Shown in pieces: positions 62,608 to 64,000 of a stretch of 64,000 nucleotides of DNA. The position numbers and the translations under genes were made by a program. The notes beneath the pieces are model-generated. The model was not told the origin of the DNA. It did no database searches and saw only the letters and a program-made list of their open reading frames with translations. Each line of letters opens with the position of its first letter. The stretch's first letter is position 1. This stretch comes from Candidatus Aminicenantota bacterium (GTDB lineage Bacteria > Acidobacteriota > Aminicenantia > Aminicenantales > UBA4085). The DNA lies in the NCBI GenBank assembly GCA_003141555.1, contig PLMN01000010.1, positions 1 to 64,000 of the forward strand, given 5' to 3'.

Positions 62608-64000
62608 TTACTCCAGCCGGCCGATGATGGTCAGGTTCTGGTGGTTGACGATGTCCTTGCCTTCGGCCGTGAAAAGGTAATCCAGGCGGGCCTTGTAGAA
62701 GTCCGTGATCCGGCGCCGGACCATTTTCAGCTGGGAGTTCAACATGCGGTTCTCTTCCGTGAATGGCTCGCCGAGGACGGCGATCGCCGCCGGGAGCCAG
62801 CGCCCGGGGAACATGCCCGCCTCCGTCCCGCCTTCCTTGTAGGCCGCGATCTCGCCTTCGATCAGCCGGAGCGCGGCCTCCTGGCCGTCCCGGCTCTTGA
62901 GATCCAGGCCTTTGTCCTTCATCGTCCCGAGGATCGCCTCGCGGTTGGGCACGACCAGGGCCACGGTGTAGGGCGACTGGGCGTTGTAGAGTATGATCTG
63001 ATCGATGAACCTCGTCTTTTCGGTAAGGGTCTCCTCGATAACCTCGGGGCTGTATTTCTCGCCGTCGTCGGCGATGAGAAGGCTCTTCGCCCGCCCGAGG
63101 ACGAAGAGGAACCCGTCCGCGTCGAGATAGCCCAGATCGCCGGTGTAGAGCCAGCCGCCGCGGAGCGTCTCGGCCGTGGCCCGCTCGTTCTTCCAATAGC
63201 CGGCCATCACGTTTTCGCCGCGGATGACGATTTCGCCCGGATGTCCGGCCGGAACCGCGTCCCCCTTATCGTCGCAAATCCGGAGCTCGATCCCGGGCGC
63301 GACGCGCCCCGAAGATCCGAACTTGTGGCAGGCGGGGGAGTTGGAGGAAATGACCGGCGCCGCTTCGGAGAGGCCATAGCCCTGGTACATCGGCATCCCG
63401 ATCGCGCAGAAGAAGCGCTGGAGCTCGATGTCGAGGAGCGCCCCGCCGCCGACGATGTATTGGACGCGTCCCCCGAAATTGGCCCGGATCTTACTGAAGA
63501 TCAGCCGATCGTAGAGGGCCAGGGCGGGCTTGTGAAGCTTGCGGACGCCCTTCCCCCGATTCCAGCCGTCGCCATGGTAGGCGTAGGCGGTCTTCAGCGC
63601 CTTCCGGAACATGGCCTCGGCCCTTGGGCCCTTGTCGCGGATGCCCTTTTCGACGCCTTTCCGGAAATTCTTGGCGATGGCCGGCACGCTCAGGAGGACA
63701 TGCGGCCGGGTCTCCTTGATGTTCAGGACGATGTTCTTGAGCGATTCCATGTAGGACCGGGCGCGTTGGGGGGAGGCGATGACCCCGCCCGTCTTGAAGA
63801 GGGTGTACAAGCCGCATGTATGGGCGAAGGCGTGGTCCCAGGGCAGGAAGATGAGCGCGCACCAGCCGGGCTCGAACCGGACCAGCCCGTGCGACTGCTC
63901 GATGTTGGCCGTGTAGTTGCGGTGGGTGAGGATGATCCCCTTCGGGTCGGCCGTCGTTCCGGACGTATAACAGATGTTCGCCGGGTCGTCTTCGTAGACG
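62608..64000 (-). CDS. Long-chain fatty acid-CoA ligase (AMP-forming), 5' part beyond window
   Basis: Activates fatty acids via an acyl-adenylate. The visible C-terminal 464 residues read from the AMP-binding signature ICYTSGTTADPKGIILTHRN, then YQGYGLSEAAPVISSNSP, RPGEIVIRGENVMAGYWKNE (here GEIVIRGENVMAGY), WLYTGDLGYLDADGFLFVLGR with the motor Asp, and ILYNAQSPYTVALVVP. The end VRRRITDFYKARLDY is typical of the FadD15/AMP-ligase group. The frame is open to the window edge, so the start lies outside. Medium-chain specificity cannot be excluded. Confidence 0.9.
   Translation of the reverse strand, partial: VYEDDPANICYTSGTTADPKGIILTHRNYTANIEQSHGLVRFEPGWCALIFLPWDHAFAHTCGLYTLFKTGGVIASPQRARSYMESLKNIVLNIKETRPHVLLSVPAIAKNFRKGVEKGIRDKGPRAEAMFRKALKTAYAYHGDGWNRGKGVRKLHKPALALYDRLIFSKIRANFGGRVQYIVGGGALLDIELQRFFCAIGMPMYQGYGLSEAAPVISSNSPACHKFGSSGRVAPGIELRICDDKGDAVPAGHPGEIVIRGENVMAGYWKNERATAETLRGGWLYTGDLGYLDADGFLFVLGRAKSLLIADDGEKYSPEVIEETLTEKTRFIDQIILYNAQSPYTVALVVPNREAILGTMKDKGLDLKSRDGQEAALRLIEGEIAAYKEGGTEAGMFPGRWLPAAIAVLGEPFTEENRMLNSQLKMVRRRITDFYKARLDYLFTAEGKDIVNHQNLTIIGRLE

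Overview
The window is high-GC DNA from a diderm bacterium. Genes for secreted proteins carry lipoboxes or signal peptides, and there is an outer-membrane beta-barrel protein, a tricorn-like S41 peptidase and a tryptophanase. This gene mix, next to a sigma-54-controlled gas vesicle cluster, would fit an Acidobacteriota- or Aminicenantes-like lineage. That placement is inference from gene content; no 16S rRNA or other decisive marker is present.

Layout. (1) 1-15381, + strand: the merged S10-spc-alpha ribosomal superoperon, from the probable last codons of tuf through rpsJ...secY-adk-map-infA-rpmJ-rpsM-rpsK-rpsD-rpoA-rplQ, closed by a textbook intrinsic terminator. (2) 15425-22452: a MltD-like lytic transglycosylase lipoprotein, a large secreted sialidase-type/TIM-barrel fusion, galE and a CCA-adding enzyme. 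(3) 22681-45284: an accessory block built around gas vesicle formation. It starts with a hybrid histidine kinase, a receiver protein and an NtrC-family sigma-54 activator. Two gvp operons follow, each with a near-consensus -24/-12 promoter: gvpF/L, a gvpJ-gvpK fusion, gvpJ, an unknown gene and a receiver; then gvpA, two GvpC-like repeat proteins, a DnaJ zinc-finger protein, gvpN, an AbrB-like protein, a coiled-coil protein, gvpH, a CDC48-type ATPase, gvpL with a J-like domain, gvpF, gvpF, gvpG and gvpO. A c-di-GMP module (REC-PAS-HD-GYP and REC-GGDEF) comes next. A third sigma-54 promoter, facing the other way, drives an outer-membrane beta-barrel gene, and a decayed histidine kinase lies beyond it. 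(4) 45533-64000: a five-PAS histidine kinase, tsaC, the larC-folE-metG operon, a TraB/Tiki-like secreted protein, MTA phosphorylase with a PfkB kinase and tryptophanase, a tricorn-like peptidase, a Phd/PIN toxin-antitoxin pair, a small hypothetical protein and the 3' part of an acyl-CoA synthetase.

How it works together (inference). The kinase/receiver/NtrC cascade probably senses an energy or redox cue and, through sigma-54 and a shared AATTGTCC-containing upstream element, switches on both gas vesicle operons and the porin-like gene. The gvp operon carries its own chaperone set (Hsp20-like GvpH, a J-like domain fused to GvpL, a free DnaJ zinc finger, a CDC48-type unfoldase and GvpN), and c-di-GMP enzymes are attached at its 3' end. 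This gas vesicle block, with fused and split co-chaperone parts and a candidate GvpC of exact 33-residue repeats, is the most unusual part of the window.
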